Positions 1-9,576 of a stretch of 64,000 nucleotides of DNA are shown piece after piece; the first letter of the stretch is position 1, and the number at the start of each line of letters is the position of its first letter. The position numbers were made by a program, and so were the translations under genes. This stretch comes from Calothrix sp. NIES-3974 (GTDB taxonomy: Bacteria > Cyanobacteriota > Cyanobacteriia > Cyanobacteriales > Nostocaceae). The notes beneath the pieces are model-generated. The model did no database searches. It was not told the DNA's origin and saw only the letters and a program-made list of their open reading frames with translations. The DNA is taken from NCBI RefSeq assembly GCF_002368395.1, contig NZ_AP018254.1:5456001-5520000 (forward strand), given 5' to 3'.

Positions 1-1
1 G

Positions 2-370
2 TGGGCTATTAAACTTAAACGTCATCATCAATGTTGGGTTCCGGTAGCTGATTTAACCTATGTTTCCTATAACCTGCTTCCTGCTGATTGGTTGCAAGAT
101 GAACCCTGTCCGGTTGCACCGGAATTGGTTGTGGAAATTATTTCTCCTGGTCAAACTTTTGGTGAGATAACCGAAAAAGTTAGTGATTATCTCAATGCTG
201 GGGTTTTACGGGTTTGGGTGGTGGATACAAAAGCTAAAACTATTACTATATTTGCACCCGCTTCTGTTCCTGTAACGTATCGAGATGATTTGTTCATTTG
301 TGATGATTTATTTCCAGGATTGGAATTTACTCCCCAGGAAGTATTTCAACGAGCTGGTTTGATAGGTTAG
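2..370 (+). CDS. Uma2 family (DUF820) protein, C-terminal part
   Basis: The reading frame is open from base 2, so the gene starts before the window and only about 122 C-terminal residues are seen. The stretch PELVVEIISPGQ, followed by a YLNAGVLRVWVVD strand, is typical of the Uma2/DUF820 family, which has a restriction-endonuclease-like fold and is greatly expanded in cyanobacteria. Its cellular role is unknown. The TTG at base 92 could be read as a start but is not the real one, because the coding signature continues upstream of it (residues such as WVPVADLTYVSYNLLPADW). A second, complete family member lies at 22522-23121. The family call is confident; no function can be given. Confidence 0.8.
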   Translation, partial: WAIKLKRHHQCWVPVADLTYVSYNLLPADWLQDEPCPVAPELVVEIISPGQTFGEITEKVSDYLNAGVLRVWVVDTKAKTITIFAPASVPVTYRDDLFICDDLFPGLEFTPQEVFQRAGLIG

Positions 371-575
371 TTTTTGCGGTGATTTCCCCCGCTTTCCTCG
401 ATAAATCTTACCTGTTGGGAGTTTCAAAAGACGAATTAGCCATGATCAGCTTGAGCGCGATCGCATCGGTTTAACCGGTCGAAAATGGGTGTGATATTTC
501 GCGGTTTTTTGCACCTTTAGCAATCAGTTGCAAAATTTCAACTTCCCTGACTCAACTATTTCCCGCTTTATCAGA

Positions 576-757
576 ATTTCCCTAACTCAAGAGCAGGAAA
601 GCTAATTACAACAGTTAAGTCAACAAACCCTCCCTCAAGTTGAAAATGTTCTCAATCCGGAGCAAAAAAACCAATTTCAAACAGCGATCGCTCAAGGAAA
701 ACCCTTTGGAAAGCTTTAGTTATTTTACGCAGTCAATATCAAAATCAACTCACCATC
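576..757 (+). pseudogene. Decayed Spy/CpxP-like protein fragment
   Basis: Reading from base 576 gives ISLTQEQES, a TAA stop at 603-605 where a Gln codon would fit, then LQQLSQQTLPQVENVLNPEQ and QFQTAIAQGKPFGK. A shift of frame near base 712 then continues as ALVILRSQYQNQL. The paired LTxEQ and LNPEQ motifs in a Gln-rich helical context are what Spy/CpxP-type periplasmic proteins show. One stop and one frameshift within 60 codons indicate a dead remnant. I see no start codon or signal peptide upstream. The assignment rests on motif appearance only. Confidence 0.4.
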
Positions 758-1297
758 TGCGATGTCATGTCAATAGCAATTAATGTTGAATATGTGGACA
801 GTCAGGAATTTAATACTTAGTTGAATTTTATACGACAAAAATGTTAAGTTTTTATGCAGGGGAAAACTTAAATTGCCTATATAGCCGATAAAATTGACAC
901 TTTACCGGTATTACGTAAATTTAATCACTACTATTTTCGGTAGTCCGAGAGAAATAAATATAGTTACAACCCTCGCTAAATAAATTATTTTCCCATAAAT
1001 ACTGAAAAAATTATTTTTTTATAAAGTGAATATTACAATTAGTAAATACAATTGGGAATTATTTCGTCGGCAACGATATACTGATTCACAAAAATTATTT
1101 TAGTATAAAAAGTACAATACATAGTTATTGTTTTGGAGTTTAATTCCGGTGGAATATAACTTCAATTTGTCAACCGATGTGTCTGAAGCAACAATGTGTT
1201 GTAAATAGCATAGATATCTGTGGAAAACACTTCTGTTAAAACCAGTTGAGGCATGGTAAGTTTTGAACTTCAAGAAGTTTGTATGCGCTGATTTTCC
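758..1297. other. Non-coding stretch upstream of the CyRepA1-like gene
   Basis: This AT-rich stretch has no convincing reading frame on either strand. The minus-strand frame at 1100-1330 overlaps the start of the next gene and has no family signature. The stretch presumably holds the promoter of the replication-protein gene, but I could not single out a promoter. Confidence 0.5.
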
Positions 1298-4200
1298 ATG
1301 CTTCCTTTGACCCATCTCCACCCCCAACATCTGGAAGAGTTAGTTAAAGATAGCGGTATTGATTTCAATATTGCTCACTTAAACTTTAGTTCTCTTCAGG
1401 ATGGAAACGCCTACGATTATTTGCTAATTTCCGAGCAGTTACCCCGTACTAATACGGGAATGGTACGGACGAATTGGTTAAATCGTTATGCCCATGTGGA
1501 AAGTGGTGGTTGGTGGTGTTCGGGATTGGACCCATTGAATGATTGGCAGGTAATGGAGTGGGGTTGTTTTAAGCCGAATCAACCGCGTCAAAATCAAAAA
1601 GGGAAGGCGATTAAGTATGAACATCCTCCCAGTACACCGACTCGAATATTTTGTTTACGGGTGACGGGGGAAATTTGGCAAAAAGTGGGTCAACGATACA
1701 ATGTCAGTTTACCAGAAGAGGTGGTTAACTGTGCCGATTTGGGTCAGGTTGGACAGGGTTTTTGGCGTTGGGTGATGGGTAGTAATGTGCCGATTATTAT
1801 TTGTGAGGGAGCTAAGAAGGCAGCTGCATTATTATCCCAGGGTTATGCCGCGATCGCAATTCCGGGGATAACTAGTGGGTATCGGGTGATTAAGGACGAC
1901 TTTGGTCGGGTGATGGGTCGTCAGTTGATCCCGGATTTAGCGGTGTTTGCCTTGACCAAACGGACGGTGTATATCTGTTTTGACTATGAAACGGAACCGA
2001 GAAAAATCAATGCCGTGAGTAATGCGATCGCCCAGTTAGGTTTATTGTTTCAAGCTCAATCCTGTCCTGTGCAAGTGGTGCAACTTCCAGGAAAGGAGAA
2101 GGGGGTGGACGAGTTTATTGTCAATCAGGGTGCGGCAAAGTTTGAAAAGGTTTATCAGCAAAGTCTGGATTTGGAGGTTTATCTTGCCTATACTAAACCC
2201 CATAATCAATTAACAATTACACCAAATTTAACCGTAAATCGTCGTTATTTGGGTGATATTGCTTTTCCGACATCGGGATTAGTGGGGGTAAAATCGGCCA
2301 AAGGGACAGGGAAAACAACTGCTTTACAGGGATTAATTCAGCAAGCAAAAAATCAACGCCGTCCAGTTTTATTGATTACCCATCGGATTCAACTGGGTAA
2401 GTTTTTATGTACAAAAATAGGTATTGATTGGGGAATTCAAGAAAAATCCCTTTGGGAACCTTTAGCTTTTGGATTGTGTGTGGATTCGATTTGGAAACTC
2501 AATCCCGAAAATTGGCGTGGTGCGGTGGTAATTTTGGATGAGGTGGAACAGTCCCTATGGCATTTATTAAATAGTAGTACCTGTAAAGAACGACGGGTCA
2601 AAATCCTCAAAGTTTTTCAACAATTAATTGCGACCATCCTCACCAGTGGAGGATTAATTATTGCCCAAGATGCCGATTTATCGGATGTCTCTTTGGAATA
2701 TTTACAGCAATTAGCGGGAATAAATATTAATCCTTGGATTCTGCATAATCAATGGCAACCAGAAAAAGGCTGGGATGTAACATTTTATGATTCTCCCAAT
2801 CCCACCCCTTTAATTCAACAGTTAGAATTTGATTTAATGGCTGGTCGTAAATGTTATATTACCACCGACAGCCGCACCGGAAGATATAGCTGTGAAACCA
2901 TTGCTAGCTATCTCCAAGAACGTTTAGCCAAACTACAAAAATTATATCCCCGTACTCTAGTGGTGAGTAGTTTAACTACTAATATACCTGGTCATGAAGC
3001 CAGTGAATTAATTGCTGATATTAACCAGCAAGTTAGTAACTATGATGCGGTGTTTGTCACTCCTAGTTTGGGAACGGGTGTTAGCATTGATATTGAGCAT
3101 TTTGACCGGGTTTATGGCATTTTTCAGGGAGTGATTCCCGACAGCGAAGCCAGACAAGCTTTAGCGAGGGTACGCAGCAATGTACCCCGAATTGTTTGGT
3201 GTGCAAAACGGGGAATCGGGATGATTGGTAGTGGTAGTACCAACTATCGAGTTTTAGCCGATTGGTATCAAGAAAATCAAAGGGAAAATTTAGCTTTATT
3301 AAGTCCTTTACACCGAATTGATGTAGATTTACCCTTAGTTTATGACCCCATTCATTTACGTACCTGGGCAAAAATTTCCGCGAGGGTAAATGCATCGATT
3401 ACGATTTATCGACAATCAATGAAAGAAGGATTAATTAGTGACGGACATCAAGTCACCCTCCGCAGTCAAGCAATCCATAAAAATATTATTTGTGATTTAC
3501 GTCATGCTTTTTTAGCTACCGACCCCCAAGATACAGCAACCCGACAGCGATTAATTTTAGAAATAGTGAAAGTCCAAAAAGATTGGTGGCAAAGCCGTCA
3601 AAAGCATCAAGAAATTAGTCACAGTATTAAACAGATTAAACGGGAACATCAACTCCAAGAAGCAAATGCTGTTGCTCACGCGGTAGATATTGATTATTGT
3701 CAATATGAATCCCTCACAGCAAAACATGCTTTAACTAGTCAGGAACGACAGCAATTAGCTAAGTATGTATTGCGTCAGCGCTATGGAGTAGAGGTGACTC
3801 CCAGTTTAAAAATCCGCGATGACCAAGGTTATTATTCCCAGCTTTTGACCCATTATTATCTGACCCATGAAAGTGAATATTTCCATTGGCATGATAAACA
3901 GGAAATGAATCAGCAACTGTGGGTCGGGGAAGGAAAGTTGTTTTTACCAGATTTGAAAAATTATACTTTGAAAATTGAAGCTTTGCGTGCTTTGGGAATG
4001 TTGGATTTCTTGCAACCAGAAAGAAAATTTACAGAAAATGATGCGGATTTAATTCTCCTCAAAAGTTCTGTCATTCAATGTAGTCAACATATTAAAAGAG
4101 CATTGGGAATTAATTTAGTCCATCACAATGAACAAATTTCGCCCTTGAAAATACTGGGAAGACTATTAAAGTTACTGGGATTAAAATTACAGCGCTGTGG

Positions 4201-4399
4201 TTACAATGTCTATCAAATTGACCCAGAAACTATGAATGATGGTAGAACCGAAATCTTTCAAATTTGGCAATATCGTGATGAACAAATGTTGACCAGAATT
4301 CAACTAGTTAATTGGCAAAGTTGGCAAGGAGCAAATTCCCCAACAAAACCGGAATCAGCACCTCTAACCCTTGATACCCCCTCTTCCATCCCATTTTAA
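1298..4399 (+). CDS. Plasmid replication protein, CyRepA1-like
   Basis: This 1033-residue protein has the layout of the cyanobacterial CyRepA1 plasmid replication family. Residues about 160-270 form a DUF3854/toprim-like domain (IIICEGAKKAAALL, PGITSG, then an acidic VYICFDYE strand). A helicase-like ATPase follows, with Walker A GTGKTTAL near residue 337 and Walker B VVILDEVEQ near 412. The C-terminal 400 residues are charged and helical and could bind DNA. Such proteins are thought to start replication of large cyanobacterial plasmids. Here the gene stands alone, with no parA/parB or iteron array seen beside it. It may be an integrated plasmid relic or a chromosomal family member. The coding frame is intact. 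Confidence 0.72.
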   Translation: MLPLTHLHPQHLEELVKDSGIDFNIAHLNFSSLQDGNAYDYLLISEQLPRTNTGMVRTNWLNRYAHVESGGWWCSGLDPLNDWQVMEWGCFKPNQPRQNQKGKAIKYEHPPSTPTRIFCLRVTGEIWQKVGQRYNVSLPEEVVNCADLGQVGQGFWRWVMGSNVPIIICEGAKKAAALLSQGYAAIAIPGITSGYRVIKDDFGRVMGRQLIPDLAVFALTKRTVYICFDYETEPRKINAVSNAIAQLGLLFQAQSCPVQVVQLPGKEKGVDEFIVNQGAAKFEKVYQQSLDLEVYLAYTKPHNQLTITPNLTVNRRYLGDIAFPTSGLVGVKSAKGTGKTTALQGLIQQAKNQRRPVLLITHRIQLGKFLCTKIGIDWGIQEKSLWEPLAFGLCVDSIWKLNPENWRGAVVILDEVEQSLWHLLNSSTCKERRVKILKVFQQLIATILTSGGLIIAQDADLSDVSLEYLQQLAGININPWILHNQWQPEKGWDVTFYDSPNPTPLIQQLEFDLMAGRKCYITTDSRTGRYSCETIASYLQERLAKLQKLYPRTLVVSSLTTNIPGHEASELIADINQQVSNYDAVFVTPSLGTGVSIDIEHFDRVYGIFQGVIPDSEARQALARVRSNVPRIVWCAKRGIGMIGSGSTNYRVLADWYQENQRENLALLSPLHRIDVDLPLVYDPIHLRTWAKISARVNASITIYRQSMKEGLISDGHQVTLRSQAIHKNIICDLRHAFLATDPQDTATRQRLILEIVKVQKDWWQSRQKHQEISHSIKQIKREHQLQEANAVAHAVDIDYCQYESLTAKHALTSQERQQLAKYVLRQRYGVEVTPSLKIRDDQGYYSQLLTHYYLTHESEYFHWHDKQEMNQQLWVGEGKLFLPDLKNYTLKIEALRALGMLDFLQPERKFTENDADLILLKSSVIQCSQHIKRALGINLVHHNEQISPLKILGRLLKLLGLKLQRCGYNVYQIDPETMNDGRTEIFQIWQYRDEQMLTRIQLVNWQSWQGANSPTKPESAPLTLDTPSSIPF

Positions 4400-4412
4400 G
4401 AGGAATAACTGC

Positions 4413-4433
4413 TTCCCACGCGGAGCGTGGGAA
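4413..4433. repeat. Palindrome downstream of the CyRepA1-like gene
   Basis: A perfect 9-bp stem (TTCCCACGC / GCGTGGGAA) with a GGA loop lies 14 bp after the stop codon. It could end transcription, but no T-run follows. It is more likely one of the dispersed palindromic repeats of this genome; a related 'CTACGCGGAGCATAGGG' palindrome lies near 50202-50222. Confidence 0.5.
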
Positions 4434-4490
4434 CCCAGAGGGGAGGCTCTGTCTCTAATTGGAAGTAGGAGGAAACCTCCGGAAATACGT

Positions 4491-4557
4491 CCCCACGCAG
4501 AACATAGTCACCAGATAAATGGTCTGGATATTTCCGCCAACCCATCCTAGAAGTCTG
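4491..4557. repeat. Dispersed repeat related to the one at 48081-48169
   Basis: The pieces CCACGCAGAACATAGTCAC, AGATAAA, TTTCCGCCAACC and CTAG..AAGTCT recur in the same order at 48081-48169, upstream of the VirB10-like gene. This suggests a decayed mobile repeat, possibly an insertion-sequence end. The rest of 4400-5053 holds another short palindrome (about 4571-4600, AGAGACGTAGC..GATGTCTCTAC), AT-rich DNA and no gene I can support. Confidence 0.4.
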
Positions 4558-5053
4558 TTCCACCAATTCTAGAGACGTAGCACTGCGATGTCTCTACAGA
4601 GGTGTCGTTCGCGTCTCTACACTTAGCGCATAGTTTTCCTGTTGGCCTGTATCGGATGCGAATTTTTGTTGATTCTCAATGTTTGTGTCCCAAAAATAAA
4701 TATCTGCCAAGTAGGTTGTTGATTCCTATTTCTCGGACTGTTACCCACAAAACGCGCTCCCCAAGTTCCCCCTTTCGTCAAGGACAATTTTCAAACTGGC
4801 TGAATTGGGAAAAATTTTGATTTGTTTTCTGGTAAGGTTAGTTTATGAAAAGAATAAACTTGACTTTTATATAATGGGAATGCGTCTAGTCAAAAAAAAA
4901 TTACAACCATCCCATTATGTTATATACAGGATGATTATCCTACAAAAAAGGTAAAAAAATCCATTTATCTTAAAAATCTTCACACAAAAACATATTTAGC
5001 ATCCCAGTCAACTACTCCCTACTCCCAATTACCCACTCCTTCACAGAAAAAAA

Positions 5054-6874
5054 TCAACGATATCCAGCAGCTTGCAACGCAAACAAAGTTGCATAGCGAC
5101 CACCCAGATTAATTAACTCTTGGTGAGTACCATATTCAATCATCTTTCCCGACTCAATCACAGCGATTTTATCAGCCATTCTCACCGTCGAAAACCGGTG
5201 AGAAATCAAAATCACCATTTGTCTTTTTGTCAGTAACCGTAATCTTTCAAAAATTTCATATTCCGCTTGGGGGTCGATAGCAGAAGTCGGTTCATCTAAA
5301 ATCAAAATATCAGCATTTCTGCGCATAAAAGCCCGTGAAAGCGCAATTTTTTGCCACTGACCCCCAGATAATTCCTGTCCACTTTTAAACCACTTACCTA
5401 ATTGGGTATTAAATTGGCCAGGTAACTCTTGAATAAAATCCCATGACATACCTTGTTGGGCAGCAAATTGCCATTGCCTGCTATCATCAATATATTCCAC
5501 ATCCCCCACACCGATATTTTCACCCACGGTGAATTGATAGCGGACAAAATTTTGGAAAATTACACCGATTCGCCTTCGTAAAACATCCACATCCCACTTC
5601 TGGATATCTAACCCATCCAATAATATCCGTCCAGAAGTCGGATGATACAACCGCGTTAATAACTTAATTAAAGTAGTTTTCCCAGAACCATTCTCACCCA
5701 CAATCGCTAGCTTTTCCCCTGGTCGTAAATGTAAGCTAATATGACTTAAAGCCGGTTGTTCCCGACCAGGATAGATAAAGGAAACATCTTCAAACCGAAT
5801 GCCATCACCAGGAACTAAACCGACCCTTGCGGTCCCGAAACAAGCTGGAACCTCCACCTCTAAAAAACTGTAGAGATTAGAAAGATATAAATTATCTTCA
5901 TACATTCCCCCCACTGCTGTTAAAGCACTGGCAAAAGTAGTTTGTCCCTGACGAAAGACTGTTAAATACATCGTCATATCCCCCAAGGAAATTTTCCCCA
6001 TCACCGTTTCCCAGACAATCCAACCGTAAGCGAGATAAAACGTTCCTGTACTTAACAGACTCAATAAATATCCCCACACCCCTCTTTTAACAGTTAAATC
6101 CCGGTCTTCTCGATAAAACAACTCAAAGATACGTCGATAGCGTCGCTGTAAAAAATCCCCCAATTGGTACAACTTCACCTCTTTAGCAAAATCTTCCCTC
6201 GCCGCCAAAGTTTCGATATAGTAGTGTTGGCGGCTTTCAGGTGCGCGTCCTCGAAATAGCCGAAATGCTTCCCCCGAAAACCGGGTCTCAGCAATGAAAG
6301 GAGGAATCGCAGCCATAAATAAAATAATTACAGCCCATATCGAAAACTTGAGTAACAGCGTACCATAGGTAATCAAAGACAGGGAATTTTGGATTAAACC
6401 AAAGGTGCGATTGACCAAGGACAACGGACGTACAGAAGCTTCCCGTCGAGCATTGGTCATTTTATCGTAGAATTCCGCATCTTCAAACTGTTCTAAACTC
6501 AGTTGTAAAGCCTTATGCAGAATTAACTCATTTACCCTTTGTCCTAATTGCACCCGTAACAGGGTTTGGGAAACCGTCAATCCCCTTTGACTAGCTGCAA
6601 GTATAGCCACCACCACCGCTTCAATTGCCACAAATTTGAGGGGATGGTAAATTGAACCAGGGGTGGAATTTTTGTTTGCAACTATGACCGCATCAACGAT
6701 AAGTTTACCCAGATAAGCCACCACCCCAGGCAATAAACCTGCAACCAAGGTAAAAACCGCCAAAACAATCATCAGTTTGCGGTTAGTAGTCCAAACCAGA
6801 TGAACAGCGCGTCCACTGTAGCGGAAAACTGCGAAAAATTGACCGAATACGTTTTTGTAGCTGCGAATACCCAT
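5054..6874 (-). CDS. ABC exporter, fused permease and ATPase
   Basis: This 606-residue half-transporter has about six membrane segments in residues 1-340 and an ATPase domain after that. The ATPase has Walker A GENGSGKTT, signature LSGGQ and Walker B ILILDEPTSAID. The full transporter would be a dimer in the inner membrane pumping an unknown substrate (lipid, peptide or drug) outward. It lies 38 bp downstream of ychF on the same strand and may be co-transcribed with it. No partner half-transporter or accessory protein is adjacent, so a homodimer is likely. The family is clear; the substrate cannot be told from sequence. Confidence 0.9.
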   Translation of the reverse strand: MGIRSYKNVFGQFFAVFRYSGRAVHLVWTTNRKLMIVLAVFTLVAGLLPGVVAYLGKLIVDAVIVANKNSTPGSIYHPLKFVAIEAVVVAILAASQRGLTVSQTLLRVQLGQRVNELILHKALQLSLEQFEDAEFYDKMTNARREASVRPLSLVNRTFGLIQNSLSLITYGTLLLKFSIWAVIILFMAAIPPFIAETRFSGEAFRLFRGRAPESRQHYYIETLAAREDFAKEVKLYQLGDFLQRRYRRIFELFYREDRDLTVKRGVWGYLLSLLSTGTFYLAYGWIVWETVMGKISLGDMTMYLTVFRQGQTTFASALTAVGGMYEDNLYLSNLYSFLEVEVPACFGTARVGLVPGDGIRFEDVSFIYPGREQPALSHISLHLRPGEKLAIVGENGSGKTTLIKLLTRLYHPTSGRILLDGLDIQKWDVDVLRRRIGVIFQNFVRYQFTVGENIGVGDVEYIDDSRQWQFAAQQGMSWDFIQELPGQFNTQLGKWFKSGQELSGGQWQKIALSRAFMRRNADILILDEPTSAIDPQAEYEIFERLRLLTKRQMVILISHRFSTVRMADKIAVIESGKMIEYGTHQELINLGGRYATLFALQAAGYR

Positions 6875-6912
6875 ATTTCTGTTTATAGCAGAAAAAGGGT
6901 ATTTTTTTACGG

Positions 6913-8004
6913 TCAGACATTAAATCGAAACAACATCACATCTCCTTCCTTCACCACATATTCCTTACCCTCACTACGAACTAAACCCTTTTCTTTAGCT
7001 GCAACCATCGAACCAGCTGTGACTAAATCATCATAAGCCACAGTTTCTGCACGGATAAACCCCCGTTCAAAATCTGAGTGAATCACACCTGCTGCTTGAG
7101 GAGCAAGCATACCTGCTTTAATTGTCCAAGCACGGGTTTCCTTCTCTCCGGAGGTAAAATAGGTGCGTAATCCCAAAATTTTGTAGGTTGCGCGAATTAG
7201 GGATTTTAAACCACCTTCCTTCACCCCTAAAGATGCAAGAAAATCAGCCCTTTCTTCCTCTGGTAATTCAATTAATTCCGATTCAACCTGTGCGGAAACA
7301 ACTGCAACTTCTGCATTTTCCTCGGCAGCAATTTTTTGCACTTGTTCTACATATTTATTCCCTGTTGCTAGGTCATCTTCGGGAACATTGGCAGCAAAAA
7401 TAATTGGTTTGGCAGTTAATAATCCTAAAAATTTAATTGCAGCTTTTTCTTCCTCATTTAAATCCATCTGACGAACGGATTTACCTTCGTTTAATTCGGC
7501 GACAATTTTTTCTAAAACACTTAGCTCATACTGGGCTTCTTTATTGGCACGAGCTTGTTTTTTTGTCCGTTCTAAACGCTTTTCTACCTGAGCTAAATCA
7601 GCTAATACCAATTCTAAATTAATAGTTTCAATATCACGCACTGGGTCAACGGAACCATCAACGTGAATAATATCATCATTATCAAAACATCTGACCACAT
7701 GCACAATCGCATCGACTTCGCGGATATCTTGTAAAAAAGCGTTACCTCGTCCTAACCCTTGACTTGCACCGCGAATTAAACCCGCGATGTCCACAAATTC
7801 TATTTGGGTGGGAACAACACTTTTAGAAGCGGAAATCTTGGCTAACACATCTAAACGTTCATCGGGAACTGAAACGACCCCCACATTGGCATCTATTGTA
7901 CAAAATGGGAAATTTGCGGCTTCGGCTTTAGCATTTTCCACTAAAGCATTAAATAAAGTTGATTTTCCCACATTTGGGAGTCCGACCATTCCAGCTCTGA
8001 GCAT
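6913..8004 (-). CDS. ychF: Redox-regulated ATPase YchF
   Basis: YchF/OLA1 is a universally conserved Obg-family P-loop protein that prefers ATP to GTP and associates with ribosomes; it is linked to stress responses. The 363-residue length is usual. The N-terminus MLRAGMVGLPNVGKSTLFNA carries the G1 motif, DIAGLIRGAS the G3 motif, and the C-terminal TGS domain ends with the typical GDVMLFRFNV. The gene runs toward the ABC exporter with a 38-bp gap. The start at 8004 gives the normal family N-terminus. Confidence 0.96.
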   Translation of the reverse strand: MLRAGMVGLPNVGKSTLFNALVENAKAEAANFPFCTIDANVGVVSVPDERLDVLAKISASKSVVPTQIEFVDIAGLIRGASQGLGRGNAFLQDIREVDAIVHVVRCFDNDDIIHVDGSVDPVRDIETINLELVLADLAQVEKRLERTKKQARANKEAQYELSVLEKIVAELNEGKSVRQMDLNEEEKAAIKFLGLLTAKPIIFAANVPEDDLATGNKYVEQVQKIAAEENAEVAVVSAQVESELIELPEEERADFLASLGVKEGGLKSLIRATYKILGLRTYFTSGEKETRAWTIKAGMLAPQAAGVIHSDFERGFIRAETVAYDDLVTAGSMVAAKEKGLVRSEGKEYVVKEGDVMLFRFNV

Positions 8005-8272
8005 ATCCGTATATCTAACTGTTTATCTTTACCTTTGTCAGGATATCAGAATTTTCGTCTGGTGTGGTGATGGTTTTTAGTAAAGTCCCGACTCTATAGG
8101 AATCCGATTTGAATATTGAAATGACTTGGGTCGCTAGGGAAGGGAGAATGGAGGTGTAGTTGTTTTTTTTCAAAAAATCAAATACTATGCCTATATTTTA
8201 CTATTCAGAGGATGTTTTAAAAGTCGATTTTAATACTTGAATTATCGTTTTGGGAAATGGGGAGTAGGCAAT

Positions 8273-8337
8273 ACCCGCATTTCTCACAAAACCCTAAAAC
8301 TCATAGGGAATAGGGAGTTACTCGTGAGAAATCCAGG
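8273..8337. repeat. MITE-like repeat, short copy
   Basis: Starts ACCCGCATTTCTCACAAAAC and ends ACTCGTGAGAAATCCAGG. It is an inverted, internally deleted version of the 102-bp copy at 13169-13270. The ends are near-inverted repeats (ATTTCTCAC / GTGAGAAAT). It lies in the 571-bp gap between ychF and the insertion sequence. That gap also holds a palindrome of the ACGACATGTTGCGTC type near 8345-8370 and otherwise nothing I can identify. Confidence 0.6.
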
Positions 8338-8629
8338 AATAGGGAGAGACACGACATGTTGCGTCTGTACAGTTTCTAATGATAAATATACCGTTTGAGC
8401 CTATTTACTATGTTCAATAAGTGATTGATAAAGTATTTATTGACACTTGACAAACATTCTCTCAGGGGTATTTGTAGGTCAAAAATAGATGAATATTGAC
8501 AGCATACTTATTGATTAACAAGATTAAGAAAAATTTTATTGATTATGGAGATATACATTGAGTAAAGTAATGTTACAGCACTTTCGAGGTAAATGAGGTA
8601 CACTTGTTATTAGTGCATCAAAAATTAAA

Positions 8630-9022
8630 ATGAAACCCTACTCAATCGATTTACGAGAAAAAATAGTAAGTGCTTACGAAAAGGGTGATACATCAATTCG
8701 AGGAGTAGCTGTGCAGTTTGGTATAGCAAAAAGCTATGTGCAGAAGCTAATCAGGCAAAAAAGATTGGAAGGGCATCTAGAACCCAAAAAGCAAGGTGGA
8801 GCAATGAAGGGTAAGCTAGATGATTACGGTAGCGAATTAGCAGAAATGGTTCAAAGTTACCCGGATTTAACTTTATTGGAATATTGCGAGTATTTTGGAG
8901 AAAAATATAACATTTGGGTGTGTGCAAGTGTGATGTGTTGTGCATTGCAAAAACAAGAATTAACTCGAAAAAAAAGACTTTACGTAGCAGCCAAGCGAAA
9001 ACAGAAAGAGTCCAAAAACTGA
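8630..9022 (+). CDS. IS630 transposase, first frame (DNA-binding part)
   Basis: This 130-residue frame starts MKPYSIDLREKIVSAYEKGD and holds the helix-turn-helix domain of IS630 transposases (GVAVQFGIAKSYVQKLI). It overlaps the catalytic frame at 8914-9576. At 8968-8974 the zero frame reads A_AAA_AAA inside a run of eight A, a classic -1 slippery site. Ribosomes slipping there would make one fused transposase of about 315 residues. The frame alone lacks the catalytic residues. Confidence 0.9.
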   Translation: MKPYSIDLREKIVSAYEKGDTSIRGVAVQFGIAKSYVQKLIRQKRLEGHLEPKKQGGAMKGKLDDYGSELAEMVQSYPDLTLLEYCEYFGEKYNIWVCASVMCCALQKQELTRKKRLYVAAKRKQKESKN

Positions 9023-9576
9023 GATTAGAATATTGGGAGAAAGTAAAACACATAGACCCAGAAAACCTTGTGTTTATAGACGAAATGGGTGTTTTGCTTG
9101 GTTTGACTAGAACTCATGCTCGAAGCGATCGCGGGAGTAGAGCTTATGATTTTAAACCATATTACCGAGGTGCAAAAATAAGTGTAATTGGAGGAATTAG
9201 CTTCAAAAAAGTCTTAGCTGTGATGACTTTAAATGGCTCAATGAATGGAGAAGCTTATAAAGTTTTTGTAGAGCATTTTTTACTTCCACAATTATGGGTT
9301 GGTGCAGTCGTTGTAATGGATAATCTGCCAGCACATAAAGTCGAAGAGATTAAGCCTTTGATTGAATCTGTAGGAGCAAGTGTTCTTTATCTATCTCCTT
9401 ATTCCCCTGAATTTAATCCAATTGAACATTGGTGGTCACAATTAAAAGCGTTCTTAAAACAGTTTTCTCCTAAAAGTGCATCTGTAGTTGATGGTTTAAT
9501 TAAAATTGCACTGACATTAGTTGATCCAAAGCATCTAAAAAATTGGTTTACTAATTGTTGCTACTGTACCTCATAA
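8914..9576 (+). CDS. IS630 transposase, second frame (DDE catalytic part)
   Basis: This frame holds the catalytic DDE domain: VFIDEMG gives the first Asp, VVMDNLPAHK the second, and SPEFNPIEHWWSQLK the Glu. It is entered by -1 frameshifting near 8968, so the listed start at 8914 is probably not used. An alternative is that the frameshift is a disabling mutation, but both copies share it and an efficient slippery heptamer sits exactly there. The protein cuts and pastes the element at TA sites. Confidence 0.9.
   Translation: MGVCKCDVLCIAKTRINSKKKTLRSSQAKTERVQKLRLEYWEKVKHIDPENLVFIDEMGVLLGLTRTHARSDRGSRAYDFKPYYRGAKISVIGGISFKKVLAVMTLNGSMNGEAYKVFVEHFLLPQLWVGAVVVMDNLPAHKVEEIKPLIESVGASVLYLSPYSPEFNPIEHWWSQLKAFLKQFSPKSASVVDGLIKIALTLVDPKHLKNWFTNCCYCTS
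8968..8975 (+). other. Programmed -1 frameshift site of the transposase
   Basis: Eight consecutive A bases. In the frame of the first ORF this reads cgA AAA AAA AGA, so A_AAA_AAA is in the right phase for tandem -1 slippage into the second ORF. The same site is present in the copy at 54790-55805. Confidence 0.65.

Noticed and set aside
1100-1330. Minus-strand frame of 76 codons
   Set aside because: Overlaps the start of the replication-protein gene and has no recognisable feature.
4602-4820. Plus-strand frame of 72 codons
   Set aside because: Starts in a palindromic repeat and shows no coding character.
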